DNA from: Deroplatys truncata | Lineage: Eukaryota; Arthropoda; Insecta; Mantodea; Mantidae | DNA length: 64,000 nucleotides | Assembly (NCBI GenBank): GCA_030765065.1 | Contig: CM060981.1 | Span: 230,275,152 to 230,339,151, forward strand | Direction of reading: 5' to 3' | Shown: one piece after another, positions 47,309-60,262 of the stretch | Position numbering within the stretch: the stretch's first letter is position 1 | How the letters are laid out: the number at the start of each line of letters is the position of its first letter | The notes under the pieces: model-generated | Told to the model about the DNA's origin: nothing | Seen by the model: the letters and a program-made list of their open reading frames with translations, nothing else | Database searches by the model: none | Position numbers and translations under genes: made by a program

Positions 47309-50300
47309 TGCGGCAGTCACCTCCTGTCCGAAGTTGTGGTTCTTGTTGATGCCCTTTGCTCGCGGCTTACCTTGTTGCATCCTCCATGTTGGCTCCAGAT
47401 GTTCGCAGTGTGCTGGTTCTCTGCATTTTTTTATCCTCGGCTAGCTGCAGTAATTTTCTTTAAACTATGTGGAAGCTTGGACTTATCCTTGGTAAAGGAA
47501 GCGTAGATCTCCGGTGGTGGTAAAAGGAGAAATAGACGTGCTTTGGTTACGAAAAGACGACACTGCAGTTTCTTTTTTATTTAGCTACTATTCGTAGTAC
47601 ATTGATATTGCCGCCGTTAAAATACTGTCCACCGCTGTTGAAACACGGCGCGGATATGACGCGAAGTTTAAATATGCTCATTATCTCTTTACGCGTAGCG
47701 ACTCTTATGTGTGTTTCGAAAACTGTCTTCATTCACTTTTGGCGCGATATCTCTCAAACATCCTGCAGCATCTCTCCCTGCCTGTAGTTTAGCAAAATGT
47801 TCCCTGACCACGTGACAAATGTCCCACAAATGACAAAATGCCTCGAATTTGTTCCTAGCAGATCCATTTGTAGTCGCAGGCTTCTAGGGCTGCTTCCTTT
47901 CCTATTGGTCCATTTTTAGCGCCACTCGACGCGCCTCACTATTTCATATAAACTTATAGGGATCTCATTGGTCCAAGTTTAACATAAATCGCGGCTTTTC
48001 CTAAATTTACCGTTAAGTTAGTTGTCTCTCTCACTTGGTCACGGCGAATTATCGTATAAAGGAACAAAGACTCTACATCCTCGCTGTATGAACAATGCCC
48101 CTGCGACCAGAGAGACATCATAAAGCTAGATTTTCTGCCTTCGAAGATACTATTCCTGTAGCTAAAACATTTCGTCGTGGACAGTATTTTAACATAGCGC
48201 TTAAATTATTTACATTAAACAATTCATAACTCCTCTAATATTAGTAACCTAAATACATACATATCGTTAAATCACCCTTCTTAAACTATACAAGCAGTAA
48301 AAAGAAAAAGATATGTACATAGCATGAATTAACATCAATAAAAATTAATTAATCAAATTATCTATAATTACAGTTCTCGGGCTCGGCCTAGAGTTGCCGT
48401 TTCAAATTGTCCTGTTCTGGAAAAGAATAAAATTTTCAGCACTTGATACAATTTTCTTTTCCAGAATACTTCCTCTGAGTATACATCTTTGTTTGTTTGT
48501 TTCGTTTACAGAGAACCCTTCGCTATACCTGTTCCTTCACAAGGGTTCTGACAAACCGGCGGTGTTTACACTTGGGTCATTCCCCTCTTACGCTTTGTTG
48601 TGGTTGTTCATCCTCTCCTTTTAAAAACAGGTTTTCCGAGAGGCATTCTGTCGCACAATACACTTTCACGTACACGAATAACTTGTAGCGCAGACAAATA
48701 CGCTAATATCCAATTAAGTTCTAAAAATTAAATCTATTTACATACATACTGGTAAATAATAATTGTTATGTATTTAGTTATTTACTTATATCCTTATTTA
48801 TCGGGTGTATTACCTTTACTACTTGTTCATAAGTTTGCTACCTCATTTCGAGTAGAACTCACCTGATTATTTTCATTACATTCTTCACCCTTCTCATTCT
48901 CTAAACATTTGTACGGTTTGAGCAACTGTTTATGATATCTCCCTATGATCTTGGAATTCTTTATTTCTTGTAACTCAAATGTATCCGAGCCAAAAATGTT
49001 AATCACCCGGTATGGACTTTTAAATAAATTTTCCATTCTACCTTTTGTTCAGAATGCTAAACTTCTTCTTGTCCCGTACCAATACTAAGTCTCCCAGTTC
49101 GATCAACCAGTGCTTTCTCTTCTTTTGTTTAAATTTTTCCTTCCTTTTCTGCGCCTTCTTCGACATTCTTTCAAAAGCTTTCTTAAACATCTCTTCTTCC
49201 GTTAGGGTTTTCGGATCTTTAGTTTCTAGTGTCTGTGGTAGTTTCCCTTCAAGTGTATCCATTAACTTCCCCTTCATCAGCTCAATGGGCTTATAACTGG
49301 TAGTAGGGCTCACACTTTCATTTAAAATACTTTCGATACGCTGGTAGTGATTTGCCCAATCGCTGTGTTTTTATGGGCCAAAATTCTCAAATAAACAGAA
49401 ATGTCCCGTATTATTCTTTCGCAGGGATTGCTTTGTGGGTGATATTTTGAGCAATGATACAATGTGCTTTCGTTTTCTTTTAAGGTGTCTACAAATTTTC
49501 TGCTGGTAAATATTGAAGCATTATCACATAAAATTGCCTTCATCTTTCCAAATTGTTGAACATAGGACTTCATTATCTTCCTTAGGCATGTTTCACTTGT
49601 AGTCTTCCGGACTGGGTAAATTTTCACGAATTTTGAAAATACATCTATTAGCACTACTATATACCTAAATCCAAATTTACTACTAGGCATCTCACCATGA
49701 CGGTCCAAGGTCACTAACTTTCCTTGTTTTTTCTCTTAGGATGGAGTTTGTCTCATATTCATATTGTAGGTTCAATGGCTTTGCTTTTTGACATTGTAAG
49801 CATTTCGAAATTATTTTCCTTACTTTATGATGTAATTTTGGAATATACAGATTTTCTTGGATCATTAAAGCGGTGCGTTCTGAGCCAGAATGTGCTAAAG
49901 CTTGATGAAACGTGCTTATGAGTTCATTCTCCATGTTCTTAGGTATATACGTCTTCCATTTCTGTATTTCGCTGCCATGTAGTTTATATAACACGCCCCC
50001 TTTTACCCCTAGGTTTCCCTTGATATTTTCAGCTATTTCTAGGGACTTTTTTTTATTAATTCACTTAATTTCTCATCTTGTCGCTGCTGGTCCCCTGTTC
50101 CTTTTAATTCTTTTATCAATCTTTTACTCAAGGGTATTTCGATGCTCATTAAGGTTACTTTATTTTAGGGCCTTCTATTCTCTCCGGTATTTCACTGTTG
50201 TTATGTAACCTAGACAGCAAATCGCTAAAGACATTTGTTTTTCCTGGAATGTGTTTCACTTCAACATCATACGAAAGAATCTCATGGATGTACCTAGATA

Positions 50301-53045
50301 ATTCAGTGCTCGTAAGCCGACAACGTTTCATAAATGAAAGACTCACATGATCTGTGTATATAGTAACTCTGTAGATATATGTATGATCTAAATTTCTGTA
50401 GTGCGTAATACACAGCACAGATCTCTAATTCGGTGATCGAAGCATTTTTCTCTGCCTGACTTAAATGTTTTGACGCGTTGATTATCCTCATCTGATTAAT
50501 TCCTTTTCCAAATAATTTTGAATCTCACCTATTAGTTCTCCTAATATAAAATCATAGTTTAGCCCTGTTTTACATGTGATATTTATTTGAGAATTTTGTG
50601 CGCTTAGAATCCGCTCCGAGCTCTTGATTGGATCCTGTCTTAGTTTTCCGGGTTATCGACATTAATTGGTGCTCCGCTAGTCTCTTCTACATTTCCCTCT
50701 ATCTGGGTTTGCCTATAGTTTCCTCTGCTTCCTCTATATTGTCCCCGGGAAGGTCTCTCTCTCCTTTCGTCTCTCTCTGGGTAATTTTCGCCATACCTCT
50801 CTCCTACGTCGCTTTCCCCTCGGTCAGAAAAATAATGTTCCCTGGGTCTGTTTTCATTGTTCCTGCCTCTCCTATAGTTAAAACGGCCCCTGTATCTTGG
50901 TCTGGTTTGTATAGCATTGATGTGATACTGGTTATCTATAACCTTCCCTCCTGAAGCGGTTATTTTCCCGGTTTCTGTTTCCAGATTGTGGTACGTCGTT
51001 CCAGTATCTCTCTCTGGGGTTATAGTTCCCTCTCGCGTTTCCTCTCCAGTTCGCATTCCTTGCATTATCCAGTAGTGGTCGAACTGTATAGTTTTGTCCG
51101 TGCTTCCTACTACTTGTCTCGAATGATGATACCAACTCAATCAATTCGGGAATGGAATTTGGCTTCGCAATGAGTAGGTAATGGTGTATGCGTTCTGAAT
51201 AATGGGGTCAATCATGTTGATGAAATCCCTCTCACTTATGGGTGGCTCGATTAATCTACTGCTTTGTGCTTTAGTTAGTAAATAATCTACCATGCTCAGG
51301 TTTCCGCGTTCGTCGTACTTGCCATTAACTAGGATAGATCTACCTGGTTCTGAGTATTAGTACTCCAATACTTATTCAAAAATGCCCTTCTGAAATACTC
51401 AAAATTATTATTCTCCCCCAAAGTCAATCTTACCCATTGGAAAACCCTTTGACGTAAACCTTTACGGACGATTAACATCTTTAGCTCGTCCGGAATTTGC
51501 TTTAAACGGAAATACTCCTCAGGGTCATTTAGATATTGTTTTGGATTATCAGCCGAGTTTTCCTCGAAAGTAGGTACCGCTATCTCATTTAACAAATGGT
51601 AGTTTGCATTACTTGCATGGATAGATGTACATTGGTGCCCTGAATTGAAATTATATGGGTCGGCAGCTGGAATTTGACCTCCATTTGCCTCCCTAAAAGT
51701 GGTGCTAGTTTCACTGGGTGAGCTATCATCACGCTGTCTCACACTTATCCCAAGTCTACCAATAGAGCGTTTTAACTCCTTTACACAATTTTCATGTTCT
51801 TCAACCCTCTTCACAATTTCATGATGATTTGAGAGCTGTTCAGTTATTTTTGACGAAAGTTCATTTATCTTTCCCTGATCCTTCTCTACCACTGTTCTAA
51901 ATTCTCTGAACTCCCTCTGGATGATAGATTCTAAGGTACTTTGTTTTTTTCTAAAGAAACATTTACAGCTCTTAAGTCATCATCCAATTGCTCTTTTATG
52001 GCTAAGCTGGTAACCCTTAATTCCGTTTCTACATCCCTCCTTAGTTTTTCTACATCAGTGCTTAGACCTAATTGTCCTGCCTGAATATCCTGCACTACTT
52101 TCCCTTGTTTGCTGAGTTTAGAGTCCAGCTGACTTTGTAATCTGGCGACCTGTTCACCTAAATATTCCCTCGTCTCCTGAGCTAATTCCCCTCTTATTTT
52201 TCTGTTTTCCTCTCGGACATGTTCCCCTATCTGGATGCTCTGCTCCCTTCTAAATTTTTATTTTGTTCACTCAGTTTTCTTTCTAAGTCCTTACTCTGCT
52301 CACCTAATTTCCCCTCTAAATTCTTATTTTGTTCACACAGTTTTCTTTCTAAGTCCTTACTCTGCTCACCTAATTTCTCCTCCATATTCTTATTTTGTTC
52401 ATTTAATTTCCCTTCTAACCTCTGACTTTGTTCGTCTATCTTTGTGCTCAAATGTTGAAGGAATATCATCAGCTGGTTCTGACCTGGGTCAATGGCCTGC
52501 TCAATTGGTGGTTGCCCTTCCAGCCTAACTTCTACCTCTGCTTCCCCCATATTTCCTCCATCTGGTGTTATACTGACAATGGCCTCCCTATTCAGTTCTT
52601 CCAAATCTTCCCTTGACCTACTCATGGTTCCGTTAGCAAGTTCTACCTCCCTAGTAATGACTTTACCCCCTCTCAACAACATGCGTTCACAAAACTGAGT
52701 AACTACTCTGCATGCCGTTTGTTTTTGTATAAATGTTCTAACCTGTACTTTCTCCTATGTTAATTGATGCGTCCCGGGTACGAATCCTGGTGTATTCCTA
52801 GAAGCGATGTTCTCAGCTGTTTTGTTATCCCACGTAGGTAGACTAGAAGTTCGCGTTGTAATTTTGTTCTGCTGTGCCCCTTTCATCTGAAGATTCTTCC
52901 TCTATGCGTTGTTTCCTAGTCCTCCGTTTGTGCTGGTCTTCCCTTCGTATTGGTCTATCCTTCGAGTTGGTCTTCCCTACGAGCCCCACAGTTTTGGCGC
53001 CAGTTTGCGTCAGTCACCTCCTGTCCGAAGTTGTGGTTCTGGTAA
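47309..53045 (-). mobile_element. Gypsy/Ty3-type LTR retrotransposon fossil 2
   Basis: Read on the minus strand, a primer-site-like TGGCGCC followed by GTGGGGCTCG lies near 52,975-52,997, just inside the right end. Recognisable parts follow: a gag-like region (about 50,640-52,690) with a coiled coil built of repeated EQNKNLEGKLGEQSKDLERK units and an Arg/Gly-rich end; an RNase H region (about 50,160-50,500); the integrase zinc-binding region (about 49,700-49,990); the integrase core (about 49,330-49,710, DVFSKFVKIYP); and the integrase C-terminal part (about 48,830-49,310). A shared 35-bp sequence (30 bases identical, CAGTCACCTCCTGTCCGAAG...) at 47,309 and 53,006 marks what are probably the ends of the two LTRs. 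The stretch 47,345-48,825 holds no clear gene and may be LTR. It is broken, with roughly half a dozen or more breaks. Confidence 0.75.
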
Positions 53046-53520
53046 TTCAGAGAGTATCGTAAGTATTTAGGCTAATTCAAGTATCATAGGTGTTTAGAGT
53101 GATTCAGCTAGCATTACAGGAAGGTAGGTTCCAGGGATCGGTTATAACTTAGTTTCGTATTTCACAGATAGTTCGGGTAATATCGTAAGTATTTGAGGGT
53201 AATCAACATAGTTTCACAGATACACGTGATAATTTCGATCAGCGATTTTTATCACAGCTATATAAGGTAATTGCAGGTGATTCAGGTTGTATCAAAGGTA
53301 TTTGAGTCATTTTAACCGATAATTTAACTAGTATCATTGATATTTAGGGTAAACCAGATAGTATCACAGGCGGTCGTGCTAATTTCGAGCAGGGATTCGT
53401 ATCAGAGCTATTTAAGGTAATTTCACATGATTCGGGTAGTATCACAAGTATTTAAGTCATTTTAACAGGTAATTCAGATAGTATCACAGGTATTCATGAT
53501 AATATAGAGAGCAATTAGAT
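53043..53520. repeat. Minisatellite with ~30-bp monomers and a ~150-bp higher-order unit
   Basis: Monomers resemble GGTAATTCAGGTAGTATCAC followed by AGGTATTTA. A longer unit is duplicated: ATTTCGATCAGCGATT (near 53,232) and ATTTCGAGCAGGGATT (near 53,382) are about 150 bp apart and stay similar for over 100 bp. The array begins at the end of the 35-bp sequence shared with 47,309. The following stretch to 53,889 has no recognised gene. Confidence 0.7.
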
Positions 53521-53889
53521 TATAAACACTTCTCATCCAACGTTACAACACTTTTATATACTTTTTTCTAAACCTTACAAACCTTTTATATGTTAAACAG
53601 TTAGTGTGCGAGGCGGAGAGGGATAAACTGCACATTGGTTTACAAATTGAAAAGCTTTGGGTCAACATACCTTTATTTTAGTTCGCTGTAGGTGTCTCTC
53701 CTCTTTATCTAGGCTTGAGACTAGCACTAGGATTGCTCCTAATGGCAGGGTTAACACCTTCCCTTCCATCTTTTTATTATTATTCTTTCTTCATCAGACG
53801 CCTGCTAGTTGCATACATAGCACAGGATAAACTTCATTTTTTTTAAAATTGTGGACTCACGAGGAACTCTTCATCGTCGACTTACATTC

Positions 53890-56800
53890 TTTCAAGCACT
53901 GTTTGTAATACGATAATGTCCATACGCATAGGTAGTTATTCCATCTTTGGCAATAACTCTTTTATCATTGTATGGAGTCAATGTAATTTTATTCACTTGC
54001 ACTGTGGTAACAGCGTGCTTTCGTGATAGGATTAGATTCATGGGCATTCTGATGATTTCACAGGTTTTAAGACAGTGTGTCTAGCTGTCAAAGGTAATGT
54101 ACTGCTTAATATTATTACGTTTTATACCTTTAATCTTTTTATAATCGATCCTTGAATATCTAAGGCATACATCTTAGGTCGTAATCCAACAAAGCGATGA
54201 ATGATTTTGCTATTAGCCTCATCTTTAAATTTTCCAAGCACCTTCTTGTTTAGAGCTGAATAACATATGTGGCTTGGAGGATAATCAGCTGTATCCAGAT
54301 GCTCGGGTAAACGTAGGTTGTCCTGGTACACATCTTCAGTTGTCACACGATGAATGAATGAATCAGCGTCCATATACATAAGCTTCAGGTTTTCAGCCGC
54401 ATAATATGGCAACAACACGTCGTAATGATAGTGGTACATTAATGTCTTGGAGATGTCCAACACACTCATACCAATGTATATAGGCTTGTTGAACACAATC
54501 TGACGAGAGGCCATATGCACAGCAGCTAGATTAGCAGCATATATCGTCCTATCAATAAACGTAGGCTTGGCGATCAACTTTTCCAGAGTCTTCTCATTTG
54601 GCACAAGTCGTATATCCATACGGTTATGCAGGTTCTCCATAGTTTTTCCAAACATCGCGTTGTTAAAGAGCTTGTAGAGATCCCTCTCGAAGTCATTTGC
54701 TGCCTGTTGGCGTAGCCTGTTGTTAAATTCGACATAAGGTTTCAACCACCGAGACTTCGGAATTGTAGCACACGATGGATTTTTGTTAGTCGTAGTCCAT
54801 GAATAAGAGCTTGCTTCAAAGCCATGTAATGCACTACATACTTCTTTTGAAGTCCAAGATGGGGTATCAGTTTCTTTGTAGATCATTCCTGCGGTTTCAT
54901 ACACTCAGGCAGGAAAGGTAGATAGTTATGTAGACCGTGAAGTTCTGCACGAAACTCGATGTCGACTTCTAATATGTACCCATGAGGATCATCTTCTTGT
55001 AGTCTTTCTAAGTTGATTTCTTCAGGTGAAACCCACTGAAATCCACCAAAAAAGAAGGGTGTGACACATTGCCCACCCATATTGGTTATTGGCGTCCTCG
55101 TATGTGATAAATTGGGTTGGTCTCGACGGATCAAACCTATCCATATAAGTGTTATTAGGCTCTGCATACCGATGGGAAACTTGGCATAAACCACCTCTTA
55201 TATCTGATTCCACCGTGAGTAGTTGATCATAATCTTGTAAGAGCTCCAGCTTAATTTCTGTATATAGTAACATGGCGTCCCATGTAAGTCCTGGAGAGGT
55301 AAAATAATGTGCAGGATCAACCTTGTGTGTTTTGAGGGTTTGCTCTCTGAATGTTTCAAAGACATCGGCTAGAAGAAGTACATCTGAGGTTAAGTAGAGG
55401 TCGCTGTACTCTCCCAGGTTTCTCACATAAAACAGCTCCCATACATTTCTAACATGATCGTAGTCAGTATCAGTAATTTCTTCTTCATTTAATCTATTGT
55501 AGAAGGAGTCCTTGGGAGGCAAGCAGGTCTCGTTTAGGACATCCCATGAAGTAGCAAAATCATATGGAAATACGCCCTTGCGTGTCATCAACTTCAATTT
55601 GTCTTCTCCAAAGTACTTTAGTATTTCAAGATATGAGGTTAGATTTTTTACCAACTTAACCAATCTTGTACCGAGGAATCGAAAGCTATACACAAACCGA
55701 AGCTTCATATCTCCCACATACTTGGTGAATGGGATATAGCTTTCTTCAGAGTTAGGAATTACCTCCACACGTTCACTTGCACACCCCAACTCCTTACCAA
55801 TGAAATGAGAGTCATATTCGCTAAGGTTATGCATGAAGACTGGAATATATTTAGGTGTTTTGCAGGCTAAATTACATTCATTATGTAGACTTCCACGATA
55901 TTCACTACTGATGTGATCATGGTCGCGTAATTTATAGTTCTCTTCTGTAAAGGACTTTCCACACAAGTGGCATACTATAGAAGTCTCAAAATCCTTTTGC
56001 TGTTCATCCGTAAGATTCAAAGGCTTGGCAGATTTGAATATGTTACCAATCATTGTTGCAAGAGATGTCAGGTACAGCATAAACTTCTGAGCAGCAGCAA
56101 CACCACGATATACATAGGGTTGCTTAGGGAGACCAGTTTCGAGATGTTCAACACTGAATGACGGCTTCACGTAAACACAGAAGCTCATTGGTGTGTGCTC
56201 TTGGTAAGGGATTGTATAGGAAGTTTCAGGATTGGGTATACACGTATGACATGGAGTGAGAATGCTCTCAAAATCAGCATAGATAACGTAAGGTAGGTTC
56301 AACATCCTTTCAACATTTTTAAACTGTACAATTGATTTCTCCTTGGTAGGCATAGCTACCCTCGCTACACCATGTTGCATACACATGGCTGCATGTTCTT
56401 GTAGTTTTTCCAGTCCACTTCTCTCTGATCATCAAAATGTGTAAAACAGCGCTTACAGGTATAAACACGTCCATTACGTTTAGTTTTCTGACGTCGAACG
56501 ACCTTCTCAAAATTCTTTATATATACGTAGTGATGTTTTCCACTAGTGTCATTCAATAGCAGCAGATCACGGTGTTCATGTAGTTCAGTCTCAGCAACCT
56601 TTATTGGATACACTTCATGCTTCTCATCCAACCCGAAAACGCTAATAGACATACTGTTAAACTTCTCAAACTTAGATATTTGAGAAAGTGGAGTAGGGTA
56701 GGAAACACAACTGAAGTCGTACTTATCTTGAAGTTGCCTGTATTTTCTCACACGTTGTGCATCCTTCTCAACATGGTTAGTACAGAGTACATGAAACATT

Positions 56801-57535
56801 TCTCATCGCTAAAGTTCCGGGTGTTACGCAAGCCTTTCTTGCTTCAACAGATGGCGGTAGTGGTATGTAGCTACTTTTTCGTAACGGGTTGTACTTGTTG
56901 ATACGAAGTCGATCCCCTTTCACAGTAAGCAAAGTCCAGTTGCTACCCTTAAGCTGAGACTCCTCCATTTCTGTCAGCAATTTCTTGAATTTTGCTTCCA
57001 ACGTTAACTCCAGATCAGTTTCTAGAAAAACATGCTGATTCCGCGTTTTAAATGTTTTGTCACAGGTTTCTCCAATACTGCTAACAAATCGACAATCAGC
57101 CAGCAGATTAATTTAACCTTCTTATGAATACCAAGCTCTTTACGCACAGCCTGGATTATGCATTGTTTTGCCTCATGCAGATACATATTCAAATCCTTAG
57201 GTGATTCGCATCGTATTAAATACGAGTTGAATCGTCCTTCGAATGAAGTTTCACATTCTTTCATATCACAGTCCTCCATTGTTGACAGTAACTGATGTTT
57301 AGTATGTTCCAATCTGAATTTCTTCTGAGGACTGCTTATTTCACATATATCTTCGTGTCGCGGCCCTTATAACTATCATTGAAGGTCAAGCTACAATGTT
57401 TACATTTGAAGAGCTTCTTACAATACATCTCGTGTCTTCTCTTGTGATAACCTCGGAGGAACTTCTTCCCACATTTTCCGCAAGCGTATCCAGTAGCGCT
57501 TGGAATAATATCCTTAAACGCTGAGTTATTCATCT
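53890..57535 (-). mobile_element. Polinton/Maverick-type family B DNA polymerase fossil
   Basis: Minus-strand remnant of a protein-primed type family B polymerase, as carried by Polintons and related virus-like elements. In order: an N-terminal region with Cys/His finger pairs (GYACGKCGKKFL, FKCKHCSLTF); a conserved linker region (about 56,400-57,300); the exonuclease motifs YADFES and HNLSEYDSHF, with an endonuclease VII-like Cys/His segment between them (CHLCGKSF ... DHDHISSEYRG); a third exonuclease motif (YLTSDVLLLADV); and polymerase motifs ITYEDANNQYGWAM, LFNNAMFGKTMEN and LMYMDADSF, followed by the C-terminal end with DGITTYAYGHYRI near 53,900. It is broken about half a dozen times. 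No capsid, protease, ATPase or integrase gene of a Polinton was recognised nearby, so the rest of the element seems lost. Confidence 0.82.
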
Positions 57536-57689
57536 TTATTCTTGATGTAATAACGTATTAATCCTTCTTCAAGGGAAATGTAGAACTCTTCACCTTGATA
57601 ACGCTTTAGAAAGCTGATTATTCTTGCATAGAGCACGATATTAACACCTCAAGGCTAATTAGCACAATGAAGTCTTATGCCCCAGATCA

Positions 57690-57701
57690 CTCTATTTATA
57701 G
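57690..57701 (-). promoter_or_regulatory. TATA-like box upstream of the polymerase fossil
   Basis: CTATAAATAGAG on the minus strand, about 160 bases upstream of the first codons of the polymerase region. Position and sequence suit a core promoter, now part of the fossil. The surrounding stretch 57,540-57,925 has no gene. Confidence 0.4.
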
Positions 57702-57925
57702 AGGGAGCACCGACCTTTTAGATCAATCATAAACTCGCTCCATATGATCACTCTGTGCGTATTAACCCCCGCCATATAACCTCACACCCAGAGACTGGAT
57801 GTCTATGTCATCACGTCTAGAGACAGGATGTCTGGGAGTATCAAACACGTTTAAACTCGTCCTTTAACTACCTATATGAAGTATTCTCACACGCTCATTC
57901 AGACAGATGTTTCCATTCAAAGCCT

Positions 57926-57985
57926 ACCACAACAACCACCACCACCACCGCTACCACCACCACCACCGCTACCACCACCATCCAT
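57926..57985. repeat. (ACC)n-type microsatellite
   Basis: Runs of ACC/CACCACCG with interruptions by GCT; no coding frame is supported across it. Confidence 0.85.
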
Positions 57986-58219
57986 TACACCAAAGCTAGC
58001 ACAATTTGTATTATCACAATACTTAAAAGTAAAATCCTAAAAGGTAACGTAGAAGATTTTCCGCCTTATTTAGTTAAATGTATGTATATAGTGCATTAGT
58101 TCATATTTTCATTCCCTTTTTAAATTCTTCCTTTCCATCTTTCCACAGAAAGACCATTACACTTCACTACAATCACGAACAAAGCAGTTTTTCCAGAGTT
58201 ACACAGATTCTAGGCTTCT

Positions 58220-59345
58220 AGAATCGAACCCAGTAATACTTTAATAAATGTATTTTTAGTAATTTAGCTTCCCCGCATCAGCATTTACCCTTAATCTTTA
58301 CTCAAAGCAGGTATGATTCATAGCCTTAAAGATATATGAAATCGCTACTTCGGGATTCGATCTGAGTACTTTAAAGTAATTTTTGTCATGTTAACGATAT
58401 TTAGAAACTAGGAACTCTGTTTACTTTTTACTTGACGTGTCTATCTAATTTAGATTACGAGTTGTTAAATTTGTAAGTAAATTTTCTTGAATCGGTATTC
58501 GAACCCAGAACACCTGGAACAAAATTATTTATAATATTAGTTTGGTATGTTAAACACAGCTGTATGCAGTTACGCTATTAACCTAAGTGACATATCCTAG
58601 AGTATAGAGGAAAATTAAGGAAATCATTAAATTATCGGTATTCGAACTAAGGATAACTGACTGACAATTATATACAGTATTAATTATAATCATAGGAGCT
58701 ATCAAACATGCTTTGGTTCATCCCTCTATCTCTCTTAGTTTCTGAGATAATGGAGATTTAAAATTAAGGGTCGAACCCAGGACGCCAGGTATCTAAATAT
58801 ACATTCACAAGAAATTACCTAATGGCATAAATGTAATAAAGTTTATTTTACGTCTCTATCTTAATTAATTCAGGAGTTATTAAATTTATAAGTAAATTTC
58901 ATTTTATCAGTATTCGAACCCAGAATACCAGGAACAAAATTATTTATAATATTAGTTTGGCATGTTTAAAAGAGATGTATACAGTTACGACAGCAACCTA
59001 AGTGATATATTCTAGAGTATAGAAGAAAATTAAGGAAGTCATTGAAAGATCGGGATTCAAACCAAGGACAACTGATTGGTAATTATATACATTATCAATT
59101 ACGCATCATAGGAGCTATCAATTATGCTTTGGTCTACCCCTTTATCTCTCTTAGTTTATGAGATAATGGAGGTTTAATATTTAAGGATCGAATCCAGGAG
59201 ACCAGGTGCTCAAATATAGATTCACATGAAATAACCTAATGAAATAAATATAATAAAATTTATTTGGCGTCTTTATCTTAATTATTTCCGGACTTACTAA
59301 AAGATGAATTTGTAATCACTCTTAGGATTCAAACCCGGGCATTCC
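58220..59345. repeat. Tandem array of ~140-bp monomers, each with a tRNA B-box-like motif; ~415-bp higher-order period
   Basis: Nine copies of a motif resembling TATTCGAACCCAGGACACCA (B box: GGTTCGAATCC) occur, with the TCGA/TCAA core at 58,224, 58,357, 58,499, 58,642, 58,771, 58,914, 59,057, 59,188 and 59,339. Spacings from the third copy on are 143, 129, 143, 143, 131 and 151. The sequence from about 58,480 to 58,880 is clearly duplicated at 58,895-59,290 (for example AAAATTATTTATAATATTAG in both). No A box at tRNA spacing and no coding frame was seen. Confidence 0.75.
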
Positions 59346-59459
59346 GGTCAACTTGGAACAACACCCTAATGACGCGCCGTATTCCAGGAATTTAATTACT
59401 TTTTATCCCATTGTTTTATCTCTGTGTATTCATATGCTAATTAGCCCCCTCCCCAAGGG

Positions 59460-59841
59460 CTATTCCCAGAAAATTCAAGATATACATTTTATTTGCCATA
59501 TAAGTGTCTTTAATATATGCCATTTTAATCAAAATTTTATAGCCATTTTTTTGAAAATAATAAATTTCGAGAAATGTTGCATGTAAAGGAAGTTTGGGTG
59601 GGGATTTTCTTGAAAATCTTCGTATCGCATCTTTGGAAGGTATTGAACCTAATAACAAGTTTAGATTAATCCGACGTTTCGATTTTTAGTTATGCTGTTC
59701 ACAGACACACACACATGCGCGCAGACCTTTTTCTAAAAATGTTTTATTAACGGGATCTCAAAACAGGCATTTACGGTAAAATATTGACATCGAATTTTTG
59801 GGTGGAATGCAATACCTTCTCACGTGATAGAGAAAATAAAA
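59460..59841 (+). mobile_element. L/B repeat copy 16a (3' part of body)
   Basis: It starts inside the body (TTCCCAGAAAATTCAAGATA) and ends GTGATAGAGAAAATAAAAA. The next body module follows at once. Confidence 0.65.
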
Positions 59842-60262
59842 ACGAATAACTTACAACTTAAGTATTTGAAAATTCAAACCAATAGGTAATAAAGAATATA
59901 TCGCTACCAACATTTTTATTTTGCATAAATTGTGTCTTTTAACCAGATCTACATTTTATGTGAGGACATATTTTGTCTATCTCTTGCGGTTTACAACTGT
60001 ACAAAACTCATTCACAATGAAGATGACTTCACAGGCTGTTAACAAAGAATTCAAGTTATACGTTTTATTTGTCATGCAAATATGTTGAACACGTTAGAGC
60101 CATTTTCGAAAATATCAGAAATAGGGAAAAGTTTTCACATAAAGGGTAAGTTGGGGTGGGGTGTTTTCTTGAAGGTTTTCCTTGGAAGATGCTGAACTTA
60201 AATATCAGGTTTGGTATTTGACCGACTTTTCGTTTTTGAATTATGCTGTTCATAGACACACA
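59842..60262 (+). mobile_element. L/B repeat copy 16b (body module in tandem)
   Basis: It starts at CGAATAACTTACAACTTAAG, the body boundary, directly after the end of 16a. It is old and diverged and stops at the (CA)n region (CATAGACACACAGGG). This is a second, independent example of tandem bodies without a leader between them. Confidence 0.6.

Noticed and set aside
49912-50954. Plus-strand hydrophobic frames (98 and 108 codons)
   Set aside because: They are antisense shadows of the gypsy fossil's RNase H, integrase and gag regions.
52219-52528. Repetitive plus-strand frames rich in Phe, Leu and Ser
   Set aside because: They are the complement of the repeated coiled-coil segment in the gag-like region of gypsy fossil 2.
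53043-53520. Short direct repeats resembling iterons of a replication origin
   Set aside because: The monomers are imprecise and form a higher-order tandem repeat at the edge of an LTR fossil. No replication gene is linked to it.
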